Positions 1 through 10,475 of a stretch of DNA of 64,000 nt are shown here, in pieces. This stretch comes from Strigamia acuminata (Eukaryota > Arthropoda > Chilopoda > Geophilomorpha > Linotaeniidae). The position numbers and the translations under genes were made by a program. The notes under the pieces are model-generated. The model made no database searches. It saw only the letters and a list, made by a program, of their open reading frames with translations, and had not been told where the DNA came from. Every line of letters begins with the position of its first letter. Within the stretch, counting starts at the first letter, position 1. The stretch is from assembly GCA_949358305.1 (NCBI GenBank), contig OX442314.1, positions 53,453,369 through 53,517,368 of the forward strand. The letters run 5' to 3'.

Positions 1-830
1 GTTGAAACAAAAGGAAAAAACCAGGATAAAGAGAGCTGTTTGCAAACTTGCAGGACAGGATGAGAAGGTTACAGTCAGAAAAATCAAGTAAAATTGTGAT
101 TTATCTGTTTCAGTTAAGACTGTGCAACATGAATTAGCCCAAGAAGGGTTTGTTTACAAGCATATTGTGCAAAAATTACCTTTGACCAACCAGCATAAGA
201 AAAACCGACTGGAATCAGCACTAAAGTGGATTGCTGAAAATCATCCTTTAAACTGTTTTTAGTGATGAGAAGAAGTTTTCATTTGATGAACCTGATAATT
301 TTGGCTCATATTGTGACAAAATATACCAAAAATTCTCGTATTAAACGTCAAATGGGCAGAGGAAGTGTAATGGTCTGGGGACTAGTTTGTTCTGATGGAT
401 TCATTCATCTAGAACGGTTGACAGGAAGAGTGAAGCAGTTGATTACCTACAGTTAGTACAGAACAAAGTGAAGCCTATCCTAGACAATAAGTTTAAGGAT
501 AGCAAATATTATTTCCAACAAGACAATGCCAGTATTCACACTGCTAAAATTGTGAAGCAGTGGTTCCAGACAGAAAATTTTGATGTTATTGACTGGCCTG
601 CTTGCAGCCCTGACTTAAAGTTGACTGAGGATGTTTGGCACATGCTTAGTGATATAGTTTACGATGGTAAACAGTTTAATTGACAAATTCAGCTATGGAA
701 TGAGATTGAAAAGGCAGTGGAAGAGCTTAACAGCCAAAAAAGAAGGAAAATTGCAAATATGTTCAAGAATTAGCTTACAATCATAGACTAGTGGAAGTGA
801 TCAAAGAGAGAGGGGGTCAAACAAATTATT
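1..830 (+). pseudogene. Tc1/mariner (Tc3-like) transposase relic
   Basis: Translated fragments in changing frames match a Tc1/IS630-type DDE transposase. The first catalytic Asp lies in FSDEKKFSFDEPDNFGSY near 256-310. A SVMVWG block follows near 365. The second Asp is in FQQDNASIHTA near 510-545, and the third acidic residue lies in SPDLKLTEDVW near 606-640. Frameshifts and stops separate these blocks, and the N-terminal part runs off the left edge, so the copy is dead. It would have cut and pasted a transposon by TA-target integration. The C-terminal WH(M/L)LSxIVYDGxQFN motif is shared with the relic at 51426-51752, so both belong to one local family. Confidence 0.8.
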
Positions 831-1059
831 AAAGGTTTTCTTTGTAATTTAAATCACCTAACAGATTTAGGTGTTGGTGGCAATGGTCAGTTCCATATGC
901 GACGTCCAGTAGGAGACAGGTTCGATCCGGCATTCATTCGAACAAAAGTAAGATTAGCTGTGTAAATATATTTAACATTAATTTCAAAATTTAATAAAAA
1001 TTAGACTTTGTTTACAGAAACACAGTGGACGCTTTAGCGTGAATGTCTGGTGCTGGATG

Positions 1060-1477
1060 TCACAACGTGGTCTTGGGCAAATTTGTCGTCTGACAGGCCA
1101 CCTGACAGGCCAGTTTGACTTCGTAATCATCGTATCTTGAAGCAAAGTTTACTACCGGAACTTTAATTTCTGACACATATAATCTGGGTAGCCTTCGCGT
1201 CGGTCCCGACGCAGTCCCCGAGTTGATATGTAACCAAACTTGACTGATATTTCCCGTCCTTGGAAAGGTTCGGTCATAATCCATATTGTATCTTTCTTTT
1301 GATCCGGTCAGAGGTTTTCTCACAGCCACTAACTTGTAAGCGTCGGTGTTGAGTAATTCTTTGAGGCTCACGGACGGCATTCTCCAACCACTTTAGGGCT
1401 TCTCTGCACAGAGTAGCGCTATAAATCAATAGAGTCCGCGAGGCCTCTGTGAAATGTAGGGCTGGTACAAATACCAA
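1060..1477 (-). other. Unassigned open stretch, slightly GC-richer
   Basis: Two overlapping minus-strand reading frames (1060-1380 and 1274-1477) are open for 106 and 67 codons in DNA less AT-rich than its surroundings. The longer contains VRKPLTGSKERYNMDYDR and many aromatic and charged residues, so it may be decayed coding sequence. I recognise no family. It lies downstream, on the same strand, of the P-element-like relic and could be a diverged part of that element or of another one. No splice sites or start could be supported. Confidence 0.25.
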
Positions 1478-1668
1478 ATTCTCCCGTAATCCATGTTTTT
1501 TCTTGTAGATTTTTTATCTACTTCCTTCGATTTACCCTGCTGAGTGGTGGAGGACGTTTGAGATTTTTCCAATAATTGGGACGGGCTTGGTAGCTTCTAG
1601 TTTCTTTGGGTCTGGATTGATAGGACATCAGTGTGAATGTAGCCGTGGGTTCCACTGTTCTGGTTTGC

Positions 1669-2151
1669 TTAATGGTCAATGCGAATTGAGTGGTTGCCAT
1701 ATGTACTGTTGGTTTGAGAGTCATTGGGGGGTAGGTCGCTGCTGGCTGTGTTGTTCTTTAAAATCTTGAGTGTTTCAGAAACACAATTTTTTAGATTTGG
1801 GCCATCTGCCCCTTGACATGCGAGGAAAAATGATGTGTTCCACCCATTTTTGAAGAGTCCTCCACTCCTCCTTGATGGCAAATTAAATATTCTGCTTAAT
1901 AAGCAATAGCACTTCGCACCCATGTAATGCAGCGACAAATCCAAAAGTTTGTTTTTATCTGAATGGCGCCTTCCCTTTTTAGCTCTTTGGCCCAGATTGA
2001 TTTGAGCAGCAAAGAAATCGAGTTGTGGCCCACTTAGGTAATGGGATGCTGATTTAATGGCATCAGCTTTGCTTGTTTCCTGTCTGTTGGGTATGTTGAC
2101 ACTTTCGTTTTGTTTCTCCTGCGGCTTTTTTGTAGTGTTGTTTTCACACAT
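1669..2151 (-). pseudogene. P-element/THAP9-like transposase fragment
   Basis: A 160-aa ATG-started ORF contains a block resembling the helix-turn-helix region of P-element transposases and the related THAP9 protein: KKGRRHSDKNKLLDLSLHY followed by CYCLLSRIFNLPSRRSG. In the family this segment (often 'SPKAYxFLxxxFxLPSxxTLxxW') follows the THAP DNA-binding domain. Here no THAP zinc finger precedes it, and the GTP-binding and catalytic regions are absent, so it is at most an internal fragment. Flanking DNA on both sides is AT-rich non-coding sequence. The assignment rests on motif memory only; a profile search with Tnp_P_element models would settle it. Confidence 0.5.
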
Positions 2152-2875
2152 CGTTTAATATTTTCTAATTTTTGTTCCGAATTTAGGTTGGTGCTCACAC
2201 ACAAATGGACTTGGCCGCAATGCACAAATCACTGTCAAAATACATTTCCAGGATGGAAATTTATTTTTTATTTTTTTTTGTTTAATTTTATTTAATTTAA
2301 TTTTAACCAATCTAGAAGAAATAGAATGTTCTCCAAGACCTGACACGATCATTACCAGCATTCGCATTCTGATTTCTGTCACACAATTCTCAATTTGCCA
2401 TGTAAATTATTGCAAACCTCGGTTTGATGTTTTCTTCCTAAAATCTTTAAATTTTAGATCTTATTTTATTTCTGAAACATAAACCCTTAGTTAAACTCAA
2501 GAAATTTCCATTTTCTTTTCTTTTCTTTTCTTTTATGATTTTAAAGTATATCTTTTTTCGGTTTTAATAAATAATAATAAAAAGAAATGGTAATTAATGA
2601 GAAAAAATGATAAAAAACGATAAAAAATGCCAATAAATGGCAATAAATTGAGCGATAAAATGAAAACTCTAACTTTTATTTGGGATTTGTGTAGAATACA
2701 GCAAATTCTAATTAAAAACACAAAAAATTCACAAAAATAGTTGATATCGGTAGTTTGAATACAGAACAAGCAACAAGTAGCTTTTGCTTTAGCTTCATTG
2801 TTTTTCCGCAACCTAAATGCAACGATTGAAAATATTGATTGCACACATTTCTAAATCCCATCCAATTCTACATTG

Positions 2876-4544
2876 CTAGTCTACCTGTTGCTTCAAATCG
2901 GCCACAGTGGCGTACATATCAGAAAGCATTTGAGTTATGAATGCGAGTTCACGATCTGAAACACGAGAAATCGTGTCAATACAATCAAACAACACGCCAC
3001 TAACACCACACTCAAGACTCAACCGTAATTTCTATACGAAATTTCCTCGGATACAATATAAGCATCCATTTTAGTGCCGTTTCCATCTTCATTCCGCGCT
3101 TCGCACACAAATGTTCCCGAGTCCACCACGTCGACCGTCGACTCACGAGACACCACCTCCCATTCCTCGTTCTCAATCTTCTTCTTTATCAAGATGTCGT
3201 TTGGATACGGAAACCCGTTACCTTTGCACGTCAATCGCTTCGTTTTACCGTCTAGAATGTTGAAATCTCTACAGATTGAATTATCGTCAAACGAAACCTC
3301 AGATGTGGAATCTGCAACAAATGACGAAATAAAAGAAATGTGAAGAAATGAGTTGTAAAAGATACAACTTTATAAAGTCTTAGAAATTTACTGCTAAATA
3401 TTAAATTTACATGCAAGTTTACTCTTCATTTATTATCACGATAAATTTGAAATAAATTTGTCGATAAATTTATTACTTCAAAAACATAGTGTAAATTAAT
3501 TGGGTAAATTAATCATAAAGTGTTTGCTTAATTTAAAATTTATTATGGTGTTTACGTGTACTCAGTTTTCCAGAATAGTAATATTCGGACTTTCACTTAT
3601 CTCAATAACCGAGTACATGTAAACATGGTAACTGACGTAATTAAATGTAACTTTAACATAAAATAAAATAAAATAAAATAAATAAAAAAAATAAATAAAT
3701 AAATAAATAAATTAAAATAAATAAATAAATAAATAATATTTAATAAACTTTTTATTATTTCACCATTTGACGATTTATTACTCACAGGGAATGCCAAATA
3801 TCCCGCTTATAATTTCGACTTCGGTTCCGGACTCAATCTGACATATAATTTCACTCTCTTTTTCGCCGTTTATAAAAGTTATTTCAGCAGTCGACTCGGA
3901 TTCCCACAAGTCATCAATCGCTTTACTGGCCGGATGCTCAATCTTGTAGAGTTTTTTATCCACCTTCCACAGAAAAGTCGTCCTCGTATGCGAATTTTTT
4001 AGCAAAAATGAATGACATCTGAAATGGACATTCGTTTGCCCGTCCTTACCGCGACTGATCAAATTTTCCGAATTCGCGTTCCACAATTTGTCATCATAAT
4101 ACAGCTCGGATGGTATTCCTAAAAACAAAAAAAAATAGGTTAGGACTGTTGCATATTGTGCACACAAAACCAACCTTTGACGGAGAGATAAAACACCTCG
4201 TATTCTAAATCAGTGATGCAGTGATATTCACCCGAATCAAACACTTTGAGATTATTCATTTCTACAACGCAAGTTTTCGTATCTCGAATTTTAAAGCGCC
4301 GAATGATTAAAACCTTACTGATTTTGTACTTGAACAATTCGCAACTATTCCTGGCATTTGTGCTGCAAACAAACTGTATCGAATCGTTTCTTTCGGCTTG
4401 CAGAACGTGTTTTTCGGCAGTACAACCTCGAGGAAGAAATAAAAAAAATAAAAAAAATAATAAAAATCAATAAAAAGTAAATAAATTCGAGATACCTTTG
4501 GTTGCAGTCAATGCAACGACCACGACAATCTTGAGAACATTCAT
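2876..4544 (-). CDS. Secreted three-Ig-domain protein, 5 exons
   Basis: Minus-strand exons are 4544-4496, 4426-4175, 4118-3786, 3311-3024 and 2955-2876. All four introns are GT-AG and phase 1, typical of Ig-domain genes, and the lengths sum to 1002 nt (333 aa). Exon 1 is a signal peptide (MNVLKIVVVVALTATK). Exon 2 is an Ig domain with IQFVCST and DSGEYHC. Exon 3 is a diverged Ig domain (HFRCH, EIICQIE). Exon 4 is an I-set domain (RLTCKGNGFPYP, DSGTFVCEARNEDGNGT). Exon 5 adds a short helical tail (ELAFITQMLSDM). If the last 68-nt intron is retained, translation stops at 3019 after 308 aa. No transmembrane segment is seen, so the product is probably secreted; a binding or recognition role is inferred from the fold only. 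The tail also ends at a good donor (CAG|GTAGAC), so further exons are possible. Confidence 0.75.
3658..3737. repeat. AAAT/AAATA microsatellite in Ig-gene intron
   Basis: About 80 bp of AAATA and AAAT units lie inside the 474-bp third intron of the Ig-domain gene. The rest of the intron (3312-3785) is AT-rich and holds nothing else I can identify. Confidence 0.8.
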
Positions 4545-4787
4545 TTCCAGAGTAAAGTTTGTCGTCGTGTGTGGCTGAAGGTGCGTGTGCTAATAACCTT
4601 TCGTTTGTTTGTGAAAGCCGAGAAACACTCGGCTTGATTTTCAAATAAAATAAACTCGGTATTCATTTCTTATGTCAAAAGGTGAAAACTTGGAGCTCAA
4701 TGCCACAAATCAACGCACTTCCCAATAAAATGGAAGTTTTCTTTTATTTTGTTCTATTTTATTAATTTATTTGTATTTTCTTCTCAC

Positions 4788-5312
4788 AGAGCGTCAAGGA
4801 TTTCATTGCGGCCGTCGCATCGTTTTGGATATTTCCGTATACATCGTTGGACGTGTTCGAGGACAGCAATTTGGAAGTTACCAATTTGTAGCGTGGATCC
4901 GACGCGTCGATGGCTTCGTGCAAACAGTCCTCGTCGAATCCGTCGATGCCAAACATGTCGGATGAATCCAGAGCGGACACGCAAGCCCACTTGACCGCGT
5001 GATTTAATCGAAGTCGCAGCTTCCGCGCAAGTTTTTGTTCCTTTTCCACGCGTTTTGTATCCCAATCGACGTAACTCGAACACTGACCACTGTTTTCGGT
5101 AATGTTCTTCCGAATTGGCTCCATTTGGTGGTACAATGATACGTTTTGCACGATTACAAACTGGCGCTGCAGAAATAAAATAGATAAATATCCAGGTTGA
5201 TATGCGACGCGTCTTATGATTGGTTCGTTTTCGACACCTATCGCCACCTATTATAAACACCGTGTTTTACCCGCAACAATTTCAGGAGAACTTACGATTT
5301 TCTGTGGAAATT
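4788..5312 (-). CDS. Two exons of an unrecognised gene (partial)
   Basis: A 379-nt open exon (5166-4788) starts after a good acceptor (TTTCTGCAG) and ends at a GTGAGA donor. It encodes RQFVIVQNVSLYHQ ... SGQCSSYVDWDTKRVEKEQ ... SSDMFGIDGFDEDCLHEA, a charged, probably globular protein. A 17-nt micro-exon (5312-5296, bounded by TTTCAG and GTAAGT) splices to it in frame and adds FPQKI. The large exon begins in phase 0 and ends in phase 1. No start or stop is assigned. It could belong to an independent gene, or feed into the phase-1 Ig exon at 4426 as an alternative 5' end of the Ig gene. I do not recognise the family. Confidence 0.45.
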
Positions 5313-5456
5313 CTGAAATAAAACAAAATTTATTTATTTATTTATTTTTGAAACCAAATAAAATTTTTAATTTGACATTGAAAACATAAACATTGGAATT
5401 TTATTCCAATAGCAATTCAAATAGTGATTTGATTGAAATTTGGTCTGTATCACATA

Positions 5457-6216
5457 TACAGGGTATTTCGTTTAAGATGCCCAGTCAATTTCCAGAATAA
5501 GTATATGCTTTTTTAAAAAGCCAAGCAGACTAGCCTATAGCAAAGTAAGGATGACGAATCCAATGGTGTAATCAAATTTTATGCCAGGCATGCAACAATG
5601 CACTTTTCATTTGCTAACTCGTTAGCTGGTCGAGATAGAGCAAAATTTCCAATTACAAAGTTGTAGAGCACTATCAAATTAGTACTATCCAACTTATCTT
5701 AGTCACCTTAAGTTAACTGTTTTTTCTTTTTAAAAAAAAAGGAAAACAAATCAGCAAATTGAAATTTTTTATTCTTAGAAAATAAAATAATTAGGCAATA
5801 AAAAAATACAGTTGTTTTTCTTGTTTACTTGCATAATAATGCAAATTTGAATACATTTATTGAAGAAATTTAGTACTTTTGCAGTAAAAATTTAATTTTT
5901 GCCACAATGGCTGGCTTTATTTCAGCTGATTTGTTTTGATTTTAAAATGAAAAATTTAACTTAAGGTGACTAAGATAAGTTGGATAGTACTAATTTGATG
6001 GTGCTCTACAACTTTGTAATTGGAAATTTTGCTCTATCTCGACCAGCTAACGAAGTTAGCAAATGAAAAGTGCATTGTTGCATGCCTGGCATAAAATTTG
6101 ATTACACCATTGGATTCGTCATCCTTACTTTGCTATAGGCTTGTCTGCTTGGTTTTTTAAAAAAGCATATACTTATTCTGGAAATTGACTGGCCATCTTA
6201 AACGAAACACCCTGTA
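5457..6216. mobile_element. Foldback (palindromic) MITE, 261-bp arms
   Basis: Positions 5457-5717 and 5957-6216 are near-perfect inverted copies of each other, separated by a 239-bp AT-rich loop. Outer ends read TACAGGGTATTTCGTTT and AAACGAAACACCCTGTA, within a local TATA context consistent with TA target duplication, as expected for Tc1/mariner-type foldback elements. There is no coding capacity, so it depends on a transposase from elsewhere. It interrupts the region between the Lys-rich ORF (6243-6469) and the micro-exon at 5296-5312. A related single arm lies at 57958-58260. Confidence 0.85.
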
Positions 6217-6242
6217 TATCGTTCTTTTATTGTTGATTTAAC

Positions 6243-6469
6243 CTTTTGAAGTGGTTTCCTCTTATTTTCCACAATAATTTGACCTTTCCTACCACTTTTC
6301 TTTACTTGTTCGGAAAATTTCACTTTCTTTGCTGGTAAATTTCTTACTAATTCTTCCAATTTTTTTTTCTTCCTTTCTTTGGATGGTTTAGTCCTTTTCT
6401 TCCCAATATTGTTAGGCGGATAAGGTACATCGCGAACCGGCGGTTGTCTTAAACTCGCATTTTTATATC
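6243..6469 (-). CDS. Lys-rich open exon candidate
   Basis: The minus strand is open for about 75 codons with a strongly biased composition (VRDVPYPPNNIGKKRTKPSK, then KKLEELVRNLPAKKVKF). It is basic and nuclear or nucleolar in character. A possible acceptor (GTTTAAG) lies at its 5' side and a possible donor (AAG|GTTAAA) at 6243. It lies upstream of the exons at 5312-4788 on the same strand and could be an earlier exon of that gene. However, its phase-0 end does not fit the phase-1 start needed by the micro-exon, so the link is unproven. Simple lysine codons in AT-rich DNA could also give a chance ORF. Confidence 0.3.
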
Positions 6470-6542
6470 ATTAGTACCGTTAAAGCTCACCAGATGGCGT
6501 TCGCCACAGGGAGGTAATCGACTGAGCTAATAAGACTCAAAA

Positions 6543-6960
6543 GAGGCATAAAATTTGAATTTTTGGCATGAAATTGGAATTTTTGGCATAAAATTGGAAT
6601 TTTTGGCATGAAATTAGAATTTTTGACATAAAATTGGAATTTTTGACATAAAATTGGAATTTTTGACATAAAATTGGAATTTTTGACATAAAATTGGAAT
6701 TTTTGGCATAAAATTGGAATTTTTGACATAAAATTGGAATTTTTGGCACAAAATTGGAATTTTTGGCACAAAATTGGAATTTTTGGCACAAAATTGGAAT
6801 TTTTGGCAAAACATTGGCTTCGCATTGGAATTTTTGGCAAAAAATTTAGATTTTTTGTGCCTAAATTGAGATTTTTTGAGCCTAAATTGAGATTCTTCAG
6901 GCCTAAAACTGGATCTTTTCGGTCCAACAATCTATTTTTTTTACCATAAAACTTGAAATT
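6543..6960. repeat. 20-bp minisatellite
   Basis: About 15 tandem copies of a 20-bp unit (AAATTGGAATTTTTGACATA and GGCATA/GGCACA variants) run from 6543 to about 6815. They decay into longer degenerate units up to 6960. Because 20 is not a multiple of 3 and the unit lacks stops on the minus strand, three overlapping minus-strand ORFs of 66-167 codons arise as artefacts with a period of 60 nt. I do not call them genes. Confidence 0.9.
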
Positions 6961-7442
6961 TTGGCACACCGAATTTTTTTCCTCTACCAATCAATTTTTT
7001 CCACTTCTTTCGAAACCCGAACCACGCAGCAAAGTTCAGGGGCAGCTACATCCATTGACCAAATCCAACACCACTTATTAGATAACACCCGAAATAACCC
7101 ATGACTATTCAAAAAAAAAAAAAAAAAAAAAAAAACTCCCATTTCCTAATCTCACCTATCTCGACGTGACACGACCCCAACGACAAACCGAATCAAAAAA
7201 CCAAACACCTGTTACATTTCAATGTCTAATTCTAATGCAAAAATATAAATATCCTGTCTGCGCCTAAAAATAAAAAAACAAAACAAAAAAAAACCAAAAA
7301 AAAAAAAAACACCCAAACAAAACGAAACGAAACACAGATAAGACGTTAGGTAATCACCAAAAAAAATCTTTCCACATCCACACACACAACATATAAACCA
7401 AAAATCCTCCTCAACACGTGACAAACGTATTTCATATTTCAG

Positions 7443-7525
7443 GGGCCGGCGACCGGCGCGTTTTGATGCGGGCGCATAATTTGCATGCCTCATGCGAACC
7501 TTCCCGGGTCACAGATAAGAATCAG
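7443..7525 (+). other. Possible non-coding or first exon, GC-rich island
   Basis: An 83-nt GC-rich stretch is bounded by an acceptor-like TATTTCAG and a strong donor (CAG|GTGAGC) and is open in one frame. It contains the octamer ATTTGCAT, a POU-factor site, and sits in CpG-containing DNA unlike the surrounding AT-rich spacer. It could be an upstream exon of the P450 gene 3 kb downstream, an enhancer, or chance. No transcript evidence is available. Confidence 0.25.
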
Positions 7526-7954
7526 GTGAGCTAACCCCAGCACATCACTCCACCAAGTTACGTAACCGACCCCAAGGCCTCCTGTCTCCGATGTTTCGCT
7601 TGATTCATGTGTATGCTAATCGACAATCGCACTTGTTGACATTCAAATACACTCCAAGAAACGCTGCGATTCACCAATTATCGTTTTTGCGAGCAAATCT
7701 AGGTGCAATAAAGGTTTTTAATCTGTGGGGCGGATCTGGTTACGGTATATAGTGCCCTAAATCGGTTTTTGAATCAAATTAACATCGTTTATCTGGATTC
7801 TGGACTGTTGTCAAGGGATATATGTATAGAAGGTTGGGACCGTAAGGTTATGTAATGGCTATAACTGGTTAATATCTTTGTCATCTGCCATCTTTTTCTA
7901 TATTTATACGGATTATCTAACTTTTTGTTGAGGCCAGACGAAGTGAGACAAGAA

Positions 7955-8390
7955 AAAGTGTCAAAAGTTGCAAAAATATTCAATTTTCAATAAAAAAAAA
8001 AATATAAAAATAAAATTTGGTCTTTTTAAATCCAATATGGTGGGATTTCAATTTTTTTTTTTGTATAAAATAAATTATTTTTGGTTAAAAATGTGTCAAA
8101 AGTTGCAAAAATATTCAATTTTCAATGAAAAATAAAATAAAACTAAAAGTTTAGTGTCAAAAGTTGCAAAAATATTCAATTTTCAATGAAAAATAAAATA
8201 AAAATAAAATTTTAGTGTCAAAAGTTGCAAAAATATTCAATTTTCAATGAAAAATAAAATAAAAATAAAATTTTAGTGTCAAAAGTTGCAAAAATATTCA
8301 ATTTTCAATGAATAAATAAAATAAAAATAAAAATTTGGTCTTTTTAAAAATCCAATATGGTGGATTTCAATTTTTGGTTATAAAAATTTA
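7955..8390. repeat. 62-bp tandem repeat array
   Basis: Five copies of a roughly 62-bp unit (core GTGTCAAAAGTTGCAAAAAT plus ATTCAATTTTCAATGAAAAA) are arranged head to tail. The first and last copies also share a longer tail (TTTGGTCTTTTTAAATCCAA), so an original unit of about 130 bp was partly amplified. No coding potential. Confidence 0.85.
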
Positions 8391-9228
8391 AATTTATACT
8401 TTCAAATCTTTGACCATGCTTTCATTGTTTTGACCTTGTTTTGTTAGACCTAGACCCACAGTCTGATACCATCAAAAAAGATGACATCACATTTTCATGT
8501 CACCCAAAAAAAATTTTTTTTTACAGAAGGCATAATAAATATTTAGGCCTAACTTTTTTTTTTTTAAATAAAAAAAAATATTGTAATTGAGTATCACTTT
8601 GTATGGAATTTTATTGTGATGCAATTAATTTGATTATTTTCTGGAACAGGTGTGCTTGACTCGTTACATAAACACAAAATTATACATTTAGGCTTAACTT
8701 TACCCCAAGAAACTTTTTTTATATAATAAATTTTTCTTGGGAAAAGCCATTGGACGTTGGGATTTTCCAATGTCAAGTTCTAGAAAGTTAATTTACAATT
8801 ATTCCGAGAAATTTAAACACAAACACCTGCAATTGGTATACGGACTACGGAGCAAGAAAGGACAAATTAAGGGCAGTTAACACCTGCTTTATTTGCGGAA
8901 ATAGAGGCTTGTTTGATGGATGTTATCAAGTTCGGCTAGAATTTTCATTTATTTCTGTAAAAGATTGTATCATTTGACAGTATGTAAATCTGTCCAAAAT
9001 TCTAAACTGATTTATTTTTGGCTTTTCATTTTTTGCATTCAGATGTGCTTGTCTGGCTAATTTGTGGAATTATTAATGGGAATTGTCGTATAATTTAATG
9101 GATTTGGACTTGAAAACGATTTATTCCCATGTTAAATCTATGGGAATTAGGGTTAAGGTTGAAATTGAAAATGCGCATGACTATATAAACTTTTATTTTA
9201 TTGTACATATAAAAAACACATGTTTTTA

Positions 9229-9233
<5 letters not shown>

Positions 9234-9261
<28 letters not shown>
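9234..9261. repeat. (AT)14 microsatellite
   Basis: An uninterrupted 28-bp AT dinucleotide run lies in spacer DNA. Confidence 0.95.
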
Positions 9262-10475
9262 CTTAATTAACAATAAATTGTGTTATGGTAATCTTCTAAT
9301 CTAAAATTAGGGTTAAGGTTGAAATTAAATTTAAATTTCACCAAAAATTAAAACATTTTATATTTCATTCCATTTTCCTAAAAAAAAAAATAATAATAAT
9401 AAAGATATGAATAAAATAGAAATAAAAACATATGTAAACAAACAAGATGACGTCAACACTTGTTTACAAAAAGATAATTCTAGCTTTTTAGGCATATTAA
9501 GCAACATAAAATCAAAATAAATAAACGCAAATCTAACAACAAAAATCTCATACTGTAAACAAAATATGTGAAATTGAAAACAAAATAAATTTCAATTGAA
9601 TTTTAGACCTTCAAAAATAAAAATCACCATAAATTCGTCATAAATTCATCAAAAAAATCTTTTCTCTTCTCCAGTTTTTATTTAATTCTATAAATTTTGT
9701 AAAACCAAAGCAAGTAGCACAACCAGGTGCGCCAAAATGCAAAGACACTCAAAGACAACATCCCTCATATCACACTTATACCACATAGTATGTTGATCCC
9801 AACTGGAAACTGGGCTAACCCACCAAATTATTTACGACTTTGATCATATCTAAACAACGTCCATTTTCCCAACATTTTGAAGGACGTACGTAAACACCAA
9901 AAAAATAAAAAAATACAAAAAATAATTCAAATAAATTCAAATTTTCATCATTCCTTACTGGGACAAACACAAAAACCTTCACAAGGACTCCGAAATCCCA
10001 TAATCGGATTTCTACATGCAAAAGGGCCCCACGGGGGGGCACCAGAAGCCCAAAATTCCAAAAAAAAAATTTCCTAAAAAAAAATATTTTTTAAAAAAAA
10101 AAAAAAAAAATTTAAATTTGCCCCCCCCAAAAAGTCCCCTCAAAGGCCCCCCCGCCTCCCCAGCCCATAACTCCATCTCCGAATTAGATAATTCTTAGAT
10201 CTAATCCATTGGGTAAATATTTAGCAACCAAGAGAAAAAGAGTGGGCACATGGACCCTATTTTTAGTCGCACCAGGTGTACACGAACCCCCCGGGGGCGA
10301 TTTTGCGACACAAACACGGCGATTGGTCGAAACACGAGCAGCCAATCGGCGCGCGGTCGCAACACGACTTAGGTTTAACGCGCGGCAAGTCGAGTTTGCA
10401 CATCTTGAGTGACTCGCCTTTGGTCGAGCGAAGTCCAATCTTCCACTTATTTACCAATTTGCAACATTTTCCGTC

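Larger units (their letters stand above)
6961..10440. other. AT-rich spacer without a clear gene
   Basis: This 3.5-kb stretch carries a 25-nt poly-A run at about 7110-7135, A-rich tracts near 7265-7325 and 10055-10115, an AT microsatellite and the 62-bp tandem repeat listed separately. The only non-simple patches are a GC-rich segment at 7430-7690 and short C-rich tracts near 10025 and 10120-10165. ORFs here are under 100 codons with low-complexity translations. It is probably the upstream region of the P450 gene at 10476. Confidence 0.6.

Noticed and set aside
877-945. tRNA-like or SINE promoter (GGTTCGATCC B box near 931)
   Set aside because: The B box fits, but the A box is poor and no cloverleaf or poly-A-tailed copy is seen.
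6487-6990. 167-codon minus-strand ORF rich in PKIPILCQKFQF
   Set aside because: Pure translation of a 20-bp minisatellite; similar ORFs exist in the other frames of the same strand.
7960-8340. Possible CRISPR-like array from the 62-bp tandem repeat
   Set aside because: Units are contiguous and the 'spacers' are the same AT-rich sequence in each copy; this is an ordinary satellite in a eukaryote.
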